A stretch of 64,000 bases of DNA from Pseudaminobacter soli (ex Li et al. 2025) (lineage in GTDB: Bacteria > Pseudomonadota > Alphaproteobacteria > Rhizobiales > Rhizobiaceae): NCBI RefSeq assembly GCF_003012705.1, contig NZ_PXYL01000003.1, forward strand, positions 310,001 through 374,000, read 5' to 3'. Both the position numbers and the translations under genes were made by a program. Below the pieces are notes generated by a model. It was not told the origin of the DNA, ran no database searches, and saw only the letters and a program-made list of their open reading frames with translations. Of the stretch, positions 54,943 through 64,000 are shown one piece after another (position 1 is the stretch's first letter; each line of letters starts with the position of its first letter).

Positions 54943-55914
54943 ATGGAACTTCCCGCAGCCCTTCGCCAGGCGGTCGACAAGGCGCTCGAAGGCGTGCCGC
55001 TGCCGGTGCTGAAGCAGGCGGCGGAGGTGCTGTCGCGTCGCTACCGCGCCGAGACGCGCGACGGGCGGCTGCACCTGTCCGACGACCTGGCGGCAAAGGC
55101 CTATTTGGCCACACGCCTGCCGGCAACCTATGCGGCGGTGCGCGCCAGCCTTGAAGCAGTGACCGAGGCGCGGGAAAATTTTGCGCCGCGCAGCCTCATC
55201 GATGTCGGCGCCGGCCCGGGCACTGTGTTTTGGGCGGCGCGCGACTGCTGGGACAGTCTTGAGGACGCAATGCTGGTCGAGACCAGCCCCGCGATCCGCG
55301 CCGTAGGCACGGATCTCGCCCGCCACGCCGAGCCCGTCACCGCGCGCTACCTTGCCGCCGATGTGTTGGGAAAATTCCCTGATTTAAAACCCGCCGATCT
55401 GGTCACGCTCGCCTATGTGCTGGACGAGCTGCCGCCTGAAAAGATCGAGCCGCTGGTCGACCGGCTGTGGGCGCTGACGGGCGACACGCTCGTCATCGTC
55501 GAACCCGGCACGCCGGCCGGCTGGCAGCGCATTTTGCGCGTCCGCACGCGACTGATCGAGGCGGGTGCGCATCTGATTGCCCCTTGCCCGCACAGCCAAG
55601 AATGCCCGCTGGTCGCGCCCGACTGGTGCCATTTCTCCCGTCGCGTCGCCCGCTCGCGCCTGCATCGGCTGGCCAAGGGCGGCGAAGTGCCGTGGGAAGA
55701 CGAAAAGTTCATCTATATCGCCGCCTCGCGTCATGCGGGCGAGGCTTTTGAGGCGCGTGTTCTGGCGCCGCCGCAGGCCTCAAGCGGCATGGTGCGGCTG
55801 AAACTGTGCGATGCTGAAGGCACCGCCGGCGAACGTCTTTTGACCCGCCGCGATGGCACAGCCTTCAAGGCCGCGCGCAAGCTTGATTGGGGCGATGCGA
55901 TCTATTCGGAGTAG
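54943..55914 (+). CDS. Rsm22-like ribosomal methyltransferase-fold protein
   Basis: 323 residues of the small-ribosomal-subunit Rsm22 family (PF09243). SAM motif SLIDVGAGPGTVFWAA; the Cys-rich segment CPHSQECPLVAPDWCHFSRR supplies likely [4Fe-4S] ligands as in mitochondrial Rsm22/METTL17. Suggested role in small-subunit assembly. Probably co-transcribed with the YegD-like gene. Confidence 0.9.
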   Translation: MELPAALRQAVDKALEGVPLPVLKQAAEVLSRRYRAETRDGRLHLSDDLAAKAYLATRLPATYAAVRASLEAVTEARENFAPRSLIDVGAGPGTVFWAARDCWDSLEDAMLVETSPAIRAVGTDLARHAEPVTARYLAADVLGKFPDLKPADLVTLAYVLDELPPEKIEPLVDRLWALTGDTLVIVEPGTPAGWQRILRVRTRLIEAGAHLIAPCPHSQECPLVAPDWCHFSRRVARSRLHRLAKGGEVPWEDEKFIYIAASRHAGEAFEARVLAPPQASSGMVRLKLCDAEGTAGERLLTRRDGTAFKAARKLDWGDAIYSE

Positions 55915-55942
55915 GCGTTGCCTGCTTTGGCAGACGCTGCTG

Positions 55943-56078
55943 CCCCCTCTCCGTCTCGCTGCGCTCGACACCTCTCCCCCACTTCGTGGGGGCGAGGAAC
56001 CGCGGCGGCGATCTTGGCGCCTTTCCTCGCCCCGCTTGCGGGGAGAGGTGTCGAGCGCAGCGAGACGGAGAGGGGTTT
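55943..56078. repeat. Long palindromic repeat C (136 bp)
   Basis: Inverted repeat with near-perfect 25-30-base outer arms (CCCCTCTCCGTCTCGCTGCG and the matching CGCAGCGAGACGGAGAGGGG), plus an internal hairpin in each half. Between convergent rsm22-like and mutS genes. Shares core blocks with repeat B. Confidence 0.9.
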
Positions 56079-56110
56079 TGTCCAGCTAGCGATCAGGTCC
56101 GAGCGCTCGG

Positions 56111-58831
56111 CTAACCCCGCGCCGCCAGTTCCTTCAGCCGGTAAAGCTCTTCCATCGCCTGGCGCGGGGTCATCTCGTCGAGATTGAGCGCGGCAAGGGC
56201 GGCACCCACGACATCCACCTTCGCCGGCGCGGGCGGCTCCTTCTTCATCGCCGCCGAGAACAGCGGCAGGTCGTCGACCAGCCGGTCGGCCTTGCCGGAG
56301 GTTTCGCCAGCCTCGAGCTGATGCAGCACGTCCTTGGCGCGTTGCACCACGGCGTCCGGCAGGCCGGCCAGCCGCGCCACTTGCACGCCGTAGGAACGGT
56401 CGGCCGCGCCCTTGCCGACCTCATGCAGGAAGACCACGTCGCCTTCCCACTCTTTCACCCGCATGGTCACGTTGGAGAGGCGCTGCAGCTTCTCGGCCAG
56501 CGCCGTCATCTCGTGGAAATGGGTGGCGAAGATCGCGCGGCAGCGGTTCTTCTCGTGCAGATATTCCACCGCCGCCCAGGCGATCGACAGGCCGTCGAAG
56601 GTCGCCGTGCCGCGTCCGATCTCGTCCAATATGACCAGCGCGCGCTCGCCCGCCTGATTGAGGATCGCCGCCGTCTCCACCATCTCGACCATGAAGGTCG
56701 AGCGGCCGCGCGCCAGATCGTCCGAGGCGCCGACGCGGGAGAACAGCCGGTCGACGACGCCGATATGGGCGCTTGCCGCAGGCACGAAAGACCCCATCTG
56801 GGCGAGGATTGCGATCAGCGCGTTCTGGCGCAGGAAGGTCGATTTACCGCCCATATTGGGTCCGGTCAGCAGCCAGATGGCGCCGGCCTTGGCGCTGCCT
56901 TCGGGCGACAGGTCGCAGTCATTGGCAACGAAGGCGTTCTCGCCTGCCGCCCGCAGCGACTGCTCGACCACCGGGTGGCGGCCGCCGACGATCTCGAAGG
57001 CGAGGCTGTCGTCAACAACAGGCCGGCACCAGTTCTCGCTGGTCGCCAGCACCGCAAGTGCGGCCGACACGTCGAGCGAGGCAAGGGCCGCCGCACCGGC
57101 GCGGATCGTCTCGGCCTCGCCGACTGCCTCGGCCACCAGCCTGTCGAACGCCGCAAGCTCGATCGCCAGCGCGCGGTCGGCGGCATTGGCGATCTTGGTC
57201 TCCATCTCGGCCAGTTCGGTCGTGGTGAAGCGCATGGCGTTGGCCATGGTCTGGCGATGGATGAAGCGCGCCTTGGCCTCGTCCGAGCCATTCATGATCG
57301 CCTGATGGTTTGCCGTCACCTCGATGTAATAGCCCAGCACATTGTTGTGCCGGATTTTTAGGGACCGGATACCGGTTTCCTCGATCAGGTCGCGCTCCAT
57401 GCCGGCAATCACGCGCCGCGACTCGTCGCGCAGCGCGCGCATCTCGTCGAGCTCGACATTGTATCCGGCACGCACGAAACCGCCGTCGCGCTTCAAGAGC
57501 GGCAGGTCGTCGTCCAGCGCCCCGGTCAGATGCTCGGCAAAGGCAACCGGCAGCGCGGAAATCGCTTCCAGCGCTTCGGAAACTTCCGCCGAAACTTCGA
57601 CTTCGGCGAACAGCGCGCGTATCGCAAGCGCCGCCTCGAACCCCGAGCGCAGCGCGCCGAGATCGCGCGGCCCGCCGCGGTTCAGCGCCAGCCGGGTCAG
57701 CGCGCGCGGCATGTCGGACACGCCCTTCAGGCAGGCGCGCAGGGCCTCAATCAGTCGCCGCTCGGCGAGGAAGAAGGCGACCGAATCCAGCCGCTGGGCG
57801 ATTGCCCTCGGGTCGGTCAGCGGCGACATCAGCCGGTCGGCCAAGAGCCGCGCGCCGGCGCCGGTCACCGTGCGGTCGATGGCCTTCAGGAGCGAGCCGT
57901 CGCGGCTGCCGCCGGTGGTGCGCAACAGTTCCAGATTGGCGCGCGTCGCCGGATCGATGAACAGGGTCGAGCCCGACTGCTCGCGCTCGGGCCGCGACAG
58001 CGGCGGCCGCTCGGCTTTTTGGGTCTTCTCCACATAGGCGATGACGCCCGAGATGGCCGACAGCTCGGCGCGCGAAAACGTGCCAAAACTGTCCGGCGTC
58101 GCCACCTCGAAGAAGCGCGCGATGCGGCCCGGCGCCGAGGCCGAGTCGAACAGGCTCGACGGCTGCGGATTGGCCACCCGCCCCACCAGATCGAACACCG
58201 GCTTCAGCTCGGCGTCGTAAAACACCGGCTCGGGCAGGACCAGCTCGCGCGGGTCGATGCGGAAAATGTCGGCCAGCAGATTGTCGGCGCTGGTCTCGGC
58301 CACGCGAAAAATGCCGGTCGACAGCTCGATCCAGGCCAAGGCATACGCATTGTCGGAGCCGCCCTTCACGCGCCCCAGCGCCATCAGGAAATTCGATTCC
58401 GCCGGCGCCAGCAGCTTGTCCTCGGTGATGGTGCCGGGGGTGACCACCCGCACCACGTCGCGCTTCACCACCGATTTCGAGCCGCGCTTCTTGGCCTCGG
58501 CCGGGTCCTCGATCTGCTCGCAGACGGCAACGCGGTGGCCGAGCCCGATCAGCTTCTGCAGATAGTCGTCCGCCGCATGGATCGGCACGCCGCACATGGG
58601 GATGTCCTGGCCCTGGTGCTTGCCGCGCTTGGTGAGCACGATGCCCAGCGCGCGGCTGGCGATCTCCGCGTCATCGAAGAACAGCTCGTAGAAATCGCCC
58701 ATGCGATAGAACAGAAGCGAATCCGGATTCGCCGCCTTGATCTCGAGGAACTGTTCCATCATCGGCGTGGCGGCGCCGCTGCCCGGCAGAGGCGTGCTGG
58801 CGTCGGTGCGGATCGGCGTTTCGTCGTTCAC
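56111..58831 (-). CDS. mutS: DNA mismatch repair protein MutS
   Basis: 906 residues from the chosen GTG. Mismatch-contact F-x-E in [11 protein letters not shown]; Walker [16 protein letters not shown]; Walker [19 protein letters not shown]-terminal dimerisation region. GTG 58831 ([12 protein letters not shown]) gives a typical rhizobial MutS length; another in-frame GTG at 58909 cannot be excluded and there is no strong ribosome binding site for either. Divergent from the malic enzyme gene. Confidence 0.95.
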   Translation of the reverse strand: MNDETPIRTDASTPLPGSGAATPMMEQFLEIKAANPDSLLFYRMGDFYELFFDDAEIASRALGIVLTKRGKHQGQDIPMCGVPIHAADDYLQKLIGLGHRVAVCEQIEDPAEAKKRGSKSVVKRDVVRVVTPGTITEDKLLAPAESNFLMALGRVKGGSDNAYALAWIELSTGIFRVAETSADNLLADIFRIDPRELVLPEPVFYDAELKPVFDLVGRVANPQPSSLFDSASAPGRIARFFEVATPDSFGTFSRAELSAISGVIAYVEKTQKAERPPLSRPEREQSGSTLFIDPATRANLELLRTTGGSRDGSLLKAIDRTVTGAGARLLADRLMSPLTDPRAIAQRLDSVAFFLAERRLIEALRACLKGVSDMPRALTRLALNRGGPRDLGALRSGFEAALAIRALFAEVEVSAEVSEALEAISALPVAFAEHLTGALDDDLPLLKRDGGFVRAGYNVELDEMRALRDESRRVIAGMERDLIEETGIRSLKIRHNNVLGYYIEVTANHQAIMNGSDEAKARFIHRQTMANAMRFTTTELAEMETKIANAADRALAIELAAFDRLVAEAVGEAETIRAGAAALASLDVSAALAVLATSENWCRPVVDDSLAFEIVGGRHPVVEQSLRAAGENAFVANDCDLSPEGSAKAGAIWLLTGPNMGGKSTFLRQNALIAILAQMGSFVPAASAHIGVVDRLFSRVGASDDLARGRSTFMVEMVETAAILNQAGERALVILDEIGRGTATFDGLSIAWAAVEYLHEKNRCRAIFATHFHEMTALAEKLQRLSNVTMRVKEWEGDVVFLHEVGKGAADRSYGVQVARLAGLPDAVVQRAKDVLHQLEAGETSGKADRLVDDLPLFSAAMKKEPPAPAKVDVVGAALAALNLDEMTPRQAMEELYRLKELAARG

Positions 58832-58942
58832 TGTCTCGTCCAAAAAAGAGCTTCGTCCTGATTGGCGGTTTACAGGGCCGAAGTGTAGCCTTAATCCCGA
58901 ACACTCCACAAAAAAGGGCTAGGGAAGGGACCCCGCGACACC

Positions 58943-61228
58943 ATGGCATCCGGCAAGAAATCAGACAATGTAGGTCCCTCCGTCGGCGCGCAGGAGGCGT
59001 TGGAGTTCCACGCCATGGGCCGCCCCGGCAAGCTGGAGATCAGCCCCACCAAGCCAATGGCCACGCAGCGCGATCTGTCGCTCGCCTATTCGCCGGGCGT
59101 CGCGGTGCCGGTGCTCGCCATCGCGGAAGACCCGAGCCGCGCCTTCGACTACACCACGCGCGGCAACATGGTGGCCGTCATATCCAACGGCACGGCCATC
59201 CTCGGCCTCGGCAATCTCGGCGCGCTGGCCTCCAAGCCGGTGATGGAAGGCAAGGCGGTGCTGTTCAAGCGCTTCGCCGACGTCGATTCCATCGACCTCG
59301 AAGTCGACACCACCGACGTCGACGAATTCATCAACTGCGTGCGCTATCTGGGCCCCTCCTTCGGCGGCATCAACCTCGAAGACATCAAGGCGCCCGACTG
59401 CTTCATCATCGAGCAGCGCCTGCGCGAGATCATGGACATCCCCGTCTTCCACGACGACCAGCACGGCACGGCAATCATCGCCGCCGCCGGCCTCATCAAC
59501 GCGCTCGAAATCACCGGCCGCGACCTCAAGACGACAAAGCTCGTCTGCAACGGCGCCGGCTCGGCCGGCATCGCCTGCATCGAGCTCATCAAGTCGATGG
59601 GCTTTGCGCCCGAAAACATCATCCTCTGCGACACCAAGGGCGTGGTCTACCAGGGCCGCACCGAAGGCATGAACCAGTGGAAGTCGGCGCACGCGGTGGT
59701 CACCGACGCCCGCAGCCTGGCCGACGCCATGGACGGCGCCGACGTGTTCTTCGGCCTTTCCGCCAAGGGCGCGCTGACCACCACCATGGTCCAGTCCATG
59801 GCCAAGAACCCGATCATCTTCGCCATGGCCAATCCCGATCCGGAGATCACGCCCGAAGAGGTCGCCGAGATCCGCACCGACGCCATCATGGCCACCGGCC
59901 GTTCGGACTATCCGAACCAGGTCAACAACGTGCTTGGCTTCCCCTACATTTTTCGCGGGGCGCTCGACGTTCGCGCCACCACCATCAACGACGAGATGAA
60001 GATCGCCGCCGCCCACGCGCTGGCCGACCTCGCCCGCAAGGACGTGCCCGACGATGTCGCCGCCGCCTACCAGGGCAACCGGCCGAAATTCGGCCCCAAC
60101 TACATCATCCCGGTGCCGTTCGACCCGCGCCTCATCTCGGCCATCCCGGTCGCGGTCGCGAGAGCCGCGATGGACACCGGCGTCGCCCGCCGGCCGATCC
60201 TCGACCTCGACAAATACGCCAACGAGCTGTCGGCCCGCCGCGACCCGATCGCCTCAACGCTGCAGCGCATCTATGACCGCGTGCGCCGCCAGCCCAAGCG
60301 CATCGTCTTCACCGAAGGCGAGGAAGAGCAGATGATGCGCGCGGCCGTGTCCTATGTGAACCAGAAGCTCGGCACCGCCATCCTGCTCGGCCGCGACGAC
60401 GTCATCAAGGAAAACGCCCGCAACGCCGGCGTCGACCTCGACAAGCCCGGCATCGAGATCATCAATGCGCGCCTGTCGCGCCGCAACGCCATCTATGCCG
60501 ACTTCCTCTACGAGCGCCTGCAGCGCAAGGGCTTTTTGTTCCGCGACTGCCAGCGCCTGATCAACAACGACCGCAACCATTTTGCCGCCGCCATGGTGGC
60601 GCTGGGCGATGCCGACGGCATGGTCACGGGCGTCACCCGCAACTACTCCACCGCGCTGGAAGACGTGCGCCGCGCCATCGACGCAAAGCCCGGCCACCGC
60701 GTCATCGGCGTGTCGATCGCGCTCTGCCGCGGCCGCACCGTGCTGGTGGCCGACACGGCCGTGCACGACATGCCGAATGCCGAGCAGATCGCCGACATCG
60801 CCGAGGAAGCCGCCGGCTTCGCGCGCCGCATGGGCTATGAGCCGCGCATCGCCATGCTCGCCTATTCCACCTTCGGCCACCCGGCCGGCGAGCGCTCCGA
60901 GCGCATCCAGGAAGCGGTAAAAATCCTCGACAAGCGCCGCGTCGATTTCGAATATGACGGCGAAATGGCCGCCGACGTCGCGCTCAACCCGCGCCTCATG
61001 CAGCAATACCCCTTCTGCCGCCTGTCGGGCCCGGCCAATGTGCTGGTCATGCCGGCGTTCCACTCGGCCTCGATCTCGACCAAGATGCTGCAGGAACTCG
61101 GCGGCTGCACGGTCATCGGCCCGCTCCTGGTCGGCCTCAACAAGCCGGTCCAGATCGTGCCGCTCAATGCCAAGGATTCCGACATCGTCAACATGGCGGC
61201 GATCGCGGCGTTTACGGCGGGTGCTTGA
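58943..61228 (+). CDS. Malic enzyme with phosphotransacetylase-like domain (MaeB/Dme/Tme type)
   Basis: 761 residues. Malic enzyme part (1-430): [41 protein letters not shown], and NAD(P) loop [15 protein letters not shown]-terminal phosphotransacetylase-like part (about 440-761) begins [18 protein letters not shown] and is regulatory. Oxidatively decarboxylates malate to pyruvate. Rhizobia have both NAD (Dme, needed in bacteroids) and NADP (Tme) forms of this size; the cofactor cannot be settled here. Confidence 0.95.
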   Translation: MASGKKSDNVGPSVGAQEALEFHAMGRPGKLEISPTKPMATQRDLSLAYSPGVAVPVLAIAEDPSRAFDYTTRGNMVAVISNGTAILGLGNLGALASKPVMEGKAVLFKRFADVDSIDLEVDTTDVDEFINCVRYLGPSFGGINLEDIKAPDCFIIEQRLREIMDIPVFHDDQHGTAIIAAAGLINALEITGRDLKTTKLVCNGAGSAGIACIELIKSMGFAPENIILCDTKGVVYQGRTEGMNQWKSAHAVVTDARSLADAMDGADVFFGLSAKGALTTTMVQSMAKNPIIFAMANPDPEITPEEVAEIRTDAIMATGRSDYPNQVNNVLGFPYIFRGALDVRATTINDEMKIAAAHALADLARKDVPDDVAAAYQGNRPKFGPNYIIPVPFDPRLISAIPVAVARAAMDTGVARRPILDLDKYANELSARRDPIASTLQRIYDRVRRQPKRIVFTEGEEEQMMRAAVSYVNQKLGTAILLGRDDVIKENARNAGVDLDKPGIEIINARLSRRNAIYADFLYERLQRKGFLFRDCQRLINNDRNHFAAAMVALGDADGMVTGVTRNYSTALEDVRRAIDAKPGHRVIGVSIALCRGRTVLVADTAVHDMPNAEQIADIAEEAAGFARRMGYEPRIAMLAYSTFGHPAGERSERIQEAVKILDKRRVDFEYDGEMAADVALNPRLMQQYPFCRLSGPANVLVMPAFHSASISTKMLQELGGCTVIGPLLVGLNKPVQIVPLNAKDSDIVNMAAIAAFTAGA

Positions 61229-61236
61229 AGCAGCGG

Positions 61237-61290
61237 TCGGCCCCGAGCTTTTGCGAGGGGCCGATCAATCGACAACGATTTGTCGATTGA
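61237..61290 (+). terminator. Tandem hairpins after the malic enzyme gene
   Basis: Two adjacent perfect hairpins: TCGGCCCC / GGGGCCGA (61237-61264, 12-base loop) and TCAATCGACAA / TTGTCGATTGA (61265-61290, 4-base loop). No T-run follows, but the first likely ends the upstream transcript. The second is AT-richer and unlike the surrounding core DNA. Confidence 0.6.
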
Positions 61291-61408
61291 AGCGCTTCAA
61301 GGCCCGGAGCCATAGCGGAGGGCATGGCGCCAGCCCTCTATACTGGCGCTCGAACAGCGATAGAGACTGTCGGGGACCGGGAGGAAAAGCCCGACCGTGC
61401 AACGGTTG

Positions 61409-61427
61409 ACGCAAACAAAGTTTGCGT
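61409..61427. promoter_or_regulatory. Perfect palindrome upstream of the orphan gene, possible operator
   Basis: ACGCAAAC-AAA-GTTTGCGT, extended outward by GTTG/CAAC with one extra base on the right. It lies 29 bases before the preferred ATG (61456). The shape suits a dimeric repressor, but no regulator gene is adjacent. Confidence 0.5.
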
Positions 61428-61455
61428 GCAACTTCCCGTTGAGAAAACGGGGGCT

Positions 61456-62451
61456 ATGATGGCATTCAGGGCAGTCCAGTGGAAGCGAAACCTCAATAAA
61501 ATCCCGCAAACGGTTACGACATCCCTCGCGGATATTAAGACTGATCTTGTCGTGGCGGCTGTCACAAAACTGATCCGGCCATCGGAAATCAGAAGTACGT
61601 ATCGGCACCTAGCATTTCCTTCTCAAAAAGGTGAGGTGCAAACCTCTCTTCCGTCGCTCGACATGGGGAAGTACTCGACCCGGAACCAGCACGGTTGGGA
61701 CGTTGTTCGGCGCGACCTGCCGATGATCACAAAGACCTACTATTGGGAAACGCCGAACTTTGGCGATGCGTCAACGTATGGAACTCACCTCCACTACCAA
61801 GATCGTGAGGTGTTTCAGCGCGAGTTCCATGAGCCGCGCATGTACCGGCTGACAATCGAGATGCTTCGCGATGGGGCAGGGGGGGATAACCCAAGCGCGT
61901 ACCGCGTCGCTCTAGATCATCAGCTTGATCGCGGAACCCCGGCATTCGATCAGGAACTGCTCTTCATGTTGAACTTGTTGCAGGAGAACGTGGGCGCGGC
62001 GGGCGTTTTTAGCAGCGGTGCGAGTCGAGAAGATTATCTTGGCACCCTTCATCTTGATTGGCAGGTTTTCCCTCCAGGAAACCAAGCTGAGATCGTGAGA
62101 GCTATGGCAGGAGGACGGCGAGCATCGCGAGAAGAAGAAGCCATTGTTACGAACAGAGTTGCATTGTTTTCCCGCCTTCGGCCGCGAGCATTTCTCAGGG
62201 GTAGTGGCGGGCTGAGTTCCTACGTCGGCGCGCAGTATGCAGACGACTTGGTTGTGTTCGAAAACATCAAATACGGTAACGCGCTCTATATTCTGTACGA
62301 TAACTGGGAAGAGGTGTCACAGCGATCCCGCCTGGAATTGCTGCGAGGTACTGACGTGAGTTTCGACCGCGTTGTTCATGCCGAAGGTTGGGAGGGTATC
62401 TTCCAAAGAATTCTTCAAAAGGAGAAACGGCGTCGCCGGATTCGGGACTAG
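61456..62451 (+). CDS. Orphan protein of unknown function, atypical composition
   Basis: 331 residues from ATG 61456 (GGGGG upstream); an in-frame ATG at 61324 would add 44 residues but has poor ribosome-site spacing. No signal peptide, membrane span, P-loop or nuclease motif was recognised. Notable segments: TYYWETPNFGDASTYGTH, REFHEPRMYRLTIEMLRDG, a middle part with LLFMLNLLQENVGAAGVF, and a C-terminal block DLVVFENIKYGNALYILY then DNWEEVSQRSRLELL, ending in the basic tail KEKRRRRIRD. Base composition (about 53 % GC) and codon use differ from the neighbours, which suggests recent transfer. Nothing in its sequence names a function. Confidence 0.7.
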   Translation: MMAFRAVQWKRNLNKIPQTVTTSLADIKTDLVVAAVTKLIRPSEIRSTYRHLAFPSQKGEVQTSLPSLDMGKYSTRNQHGWDVVRRDLPMITKTYYWETPNFGDASTYGTHLHYQDREVFQREFHEPRMYRLTIEMLRDGAGGDNPSAYRVALDHQLDRGTPAFDQELLFMLNLLQENVGAAGVFSSGASREDYLGTLHLDWQVFPPGNQAEIVRAMAGGRRASREEEAIVTNRVALFSRLRPRAFLRGSGGLSSYVGAQYADDLVVFENIKYGNALYILYDNWEEVSQRSRLELLRGTDVSFDRVVHAEGWEGIFQRILQKEKRRRRIRD

Positions 62452-62818
62452 GCGGATCGGCACCACGCCGTAGACAGTTTGCGCTGGCGGTAGCCTTCCT
62501 GGACGCCAGCGCGCTTTCCTGCAACTAAGAAAAAGTGGATAAACTCAGCCCGCTCCCCAATCCAACCATTTGAAAAGATTGAGGGATGGAAAAAATCGTC
62601 TCTGATTTTCTCCCCCACCTTTTCGCCTCCCGCATAATCCTCCGCATCGGCCTCACCGGGAACACGGGTCATGAACCGGATGAGCGTGGAGGGCGACGAT
62701 GTCCGGGCTGGTGGCGCTAACGGTGGCGCTGCTGGGTGATGAACCCCCAAGTCCGGGCCCAGGGTGTGGCTGGCCGCGCGAATGCGGAGGCGAACAAACC
62801 CAGGCAAGAGCATCGAAC

Positions 62819-62872
62819 GGGCGGTCGAAGGACCGCAAGATTTACCTAAACGAGCGTGTCCGACGACCGCCC
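62819..62872 (+). other. Long two-step hairpin, possible structured RNA or terminator
   Basis: Outer arms GGGCGGTCG / CGACCGCCC enclose an inner pairing GGACCGC / GCGTGTCC (one bulge). Followed by GTCTTCCC, not a clean T-run. No known RNA family was recognised. Confidence 0.4.
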
Positions 62873-62939
62873 GTCTTCCCAGTTCTTTGAAATGGCCAGA
62901 CGCGAAAGCGGGCGTGGCAATGAATAGGTGCGTGCCCTG

Positions 62940-63165
62940 AGCTTGTCGAAGGGCGAGGCTCGCCCTGAGGGCGTGGCAAAGATGAGGTGCGTCCTTCGAG
63001 GCTCGCTACGCTCGCACCTCAGGATGAGGGAGGTTGGCGCGGCACCTCAACATGAGGGACGTCGCCGCCAAGGGTAGCCCTCAAGGTTAGCAGGGCGGGC
63101 GCCAACGGTAGCCCTCATGGTGAGGTGTGAGCCCGGAGGGCGAGCCTCGAACCACGAGGGCGGGT
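62940..63165. repeat. Cluster of short palindromic (REP-like) repeats
   Basis: Contains recurrent units: CCCTGAG...GAAGGGCGAGGCTCG, GAGGCTCGCTACGCTCGCACCTCAGGATGAGG, GCACCTCAACATGAGGG, and two GTAGCCCTCA(A/T)GGT copies (63073 and 63110 region). Such GAGGTGCGAGC/CCTCA units are scattered in many rhizobial genomes. Confidence 0.65.
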
Positions 63166-63172
63166 CAACGCC

Positions 63173-64000
63173 CTACAGCAACCCCGCCTGCTCGGCCTGC
63201 TCGCGCAGGTTTTGGCGCGGGCGGGGGCCGATCTGCTGGATGACGAGGCCGGCCGCCAGCGAGCCGAGCTTGCCGCAGTCTTCCAGGCTGCGCCCGGCGG
63301 TGTAGCCGAACAGGAAGCCGGCGGCGTAAAGATCGCCCGCGCCGGTGGTGTCGACCAGCTCGGCGATCTCGATGGCGTCGACGGCAACCGTCTCGTCGCC
63401 GCGCACGATGACCGAGCCGAGCTCCGAGCGGGTGACGGCGGCGAGCTTGCAGTCCCTGCGGATCAGCTCCAGCGCCTGTTCAAAAGATTCGGTCTGGTAG
63501 AGCGACTTGGCCTCGCTCTCATTGGCAAACACGATGTCCACCGTGCCCGAGCGCATGAGGTCCAAAAACTCGTCGCGGTAGCGGTCGACGCAGAACGGGT
63601 CCGACAGCGTCATCGAAACTTCGCGGCCGGCGGCATGGGCATGCGCGGCGGTGAGGCGGATGGCTTCCTTGGCCAGCGGCGGGTCCCAGAGATAGCCTTC
63701 GAAATAGGTGACCTTGGCGCCGCTCGCCTTGTCGGCCTCCACGTCCTGCGGCCCCAGCTCCACGCAGGCGCCGAGATAGGTGTTCATCGAGCGCTCGCCG
63801 TCTGGCGTGACAAAAATCATCGAGCGCGCGGTGGGCGGCGTGCCGGTCAGCGGGCTGGTGTCGAAGGCCACGCCCTGCGCCTTGATGTCGTGGGTGAAGA
63901 TGCCGCCGAGATGGTCCTGGCTGACCTTGCCGAAATAGGCCGCGCGCCCGCCAAAGCTCGCCACGCCCGCCGCCGTGTTGCCCGCGCTGCCGCCGGAAGC
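63173..64000 (-). CDS. PfkB-family carbohydrate kinase, adenosine-kinase-like, 5' end outside window
   Basis: At least 276 residues; the frame is open to the last base. The visible N-terminal side starts SGGSAGNTAAGVASFGGRAAYFGKV, and the catalytic PfkB signature is LVDTTGAGDLYAAGFLFGYTAG. The sequence resembles adenosine kinases and related ribokinase-type enzymes of alphaproteobacteria; specificity should be confirmed. Confidence 0.88.
   Translation of the reverse strand, partial: ASGGSAGNTAAGVASFGGRAAYFGKVSQDHLGGIFTHDIKAQGVAFDTSPLTGTPPTARSMIFVTPDGERSMNTYLGACVELGPQDVEADKASGAKVTYFEGYLWDPPLAKEAIRLTAAHAHAAGREVSMTLSDPFCVDRYRDEFLDLMRSGTVDIVFANESEAKSLYQTESFEQALELIRRDCKLAAVTRSELGSVIVRGDETVAVDAIEIAELVDTTGAGDLYAAGFLFGYTAGRSLEDCGKLGSLAAGLVIQQIGPRPRQNLREQAEQAGLL

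Larger units (their letters stand above)
62452..63172. other. Repeat-rich non-coding region after the orphan gene
   Basis: About 720 bases without a supportable gene. Left half (62452-62700) is mixed, AT-richer DNA; 62695-62880 contains two GTCCGGGC copies and a long hairpin; 62940-63165 is a cluster of short repeats. Probably a site of past insertion together with the orphan gene. Confidence 0.55.

Noticed and set aside
62448-62813. 121-codon minus-strand frame after the orphan gene
   Set aside because: Overlaps the orphan gene's stop region and repeat-rich DNA; composition looks random.
62740-62872. Resemblance to RNase P RNA or 6S RNA (AGTCCGGGC and a GC hairpin)
   Set aside because: The remaining conserved blocks of rnpB are absent, and no 6S-like central bubble could be traced; kept only as an unassigned hairpin.
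1-64000. Search for tRNA, rRNA, CRISPR arrays, insertion sequences and prophage genes
   Set aside because: No cloverleaf, regularly spaced repeat array, transposase or phage structural gene was seen; the palindromic elements lack any encoded transposase.

Overview
The window is a high-GC (roughly 64-66 %), densely coded stretch of chromosome from an alphaproteobacterium, most likely order Hyphomicrobiales (Rhizobiales) and close to the Mesorhizobium/Aminobacter/Phyllobacteriaceae group. The evidence is the gene content: intracellular PHB depolymerase, a C93-type transglutaminase-like protein, an ActS/ActR (RegB/RegA) pair beside hrpB, mmcB, the order nifU-usp-trpS-(vapBC)-murJ-glnD, a MaeB-type malic enzyme next to mutS, an ICE-box palindrome upstream of bfd-bfr, and dispersed palindromic repeats typical of rhizobia. 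The genus is inferred from gene order; no database search was run.

Layout. 0-5 kb: housekeeping genes (phaZ end, C93-type protein, comM, gshB). 5.1-8.7 kb: a membrane glycosyltransferase trio (GT2, GtrA, large polytopic protein) resembling a three-component Gtr glycan-modification module. 8.8-10.2 kb: a GGDEF-EAL protein. 10.2-22 kb: a galactoside catabolic island. An IclR regulator and an ABC ATPase are divergent from a long operon of substrate-binding protein, two permeases, GH4 alpha-galactosidase, SDR dehydrogenase, DgoK, DgoA, SMP-30 lactonase and GH42 beta-galactosidase. Together they import alpha- and beta-galactosides, release galactose, oxidise it and split 2-dehydro-3-deoxy-6-phosphogalactonate. 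The dehydratase step (DgoD) is not encoded here.

22-35 kb: mixed genes. These are an odd ATP-grasp protein overlapping rlpA tail to tail, an MFS exporter, aldehyde dehydrogenase, MBL hydrolase, a ferredoxin-reductase-like flavoprotein divergent from bfd-bfr with an ICE palindrome between them, LysE, a methyltransferase, a GFA protein, and a partial phosphonate group (DUF1045-phnM-phnN). 35.5-39.4 kb: a YnjBCD-type ABC importer. 39.4-44.6 kb: hrpB, actS, actR, mmcB (with a LexA-like site). 45-61.2 kb: conserved core genes (L,D-transpeptidase, nifU, usp, trpS, murJ, glnD, Hsp70-like, Rsm22-like, mutS, malic enzyme), with a vapBC toxin-antitoxin pair inserted between trpS and murJ.

61.2-63.2 kb is the clearest foreign-looking patch. 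It holds an unrecognised 331-residue protein of lower GC, preceded by tandem hairpins and a perfect palindrome and followed by about 700 bp of repeat-rich non-coding DNA. The window ends inside a PfkB-type (adenosine-kinase-like) gene. No tRNA, rRNA, CRISPR array, insertion sequence or prophage was recognised. The best candidates for something undescribed are the orphan gene at 61.5 kb, the Gtr-like trio, and the ATP-grasp protein with an altered metal site.
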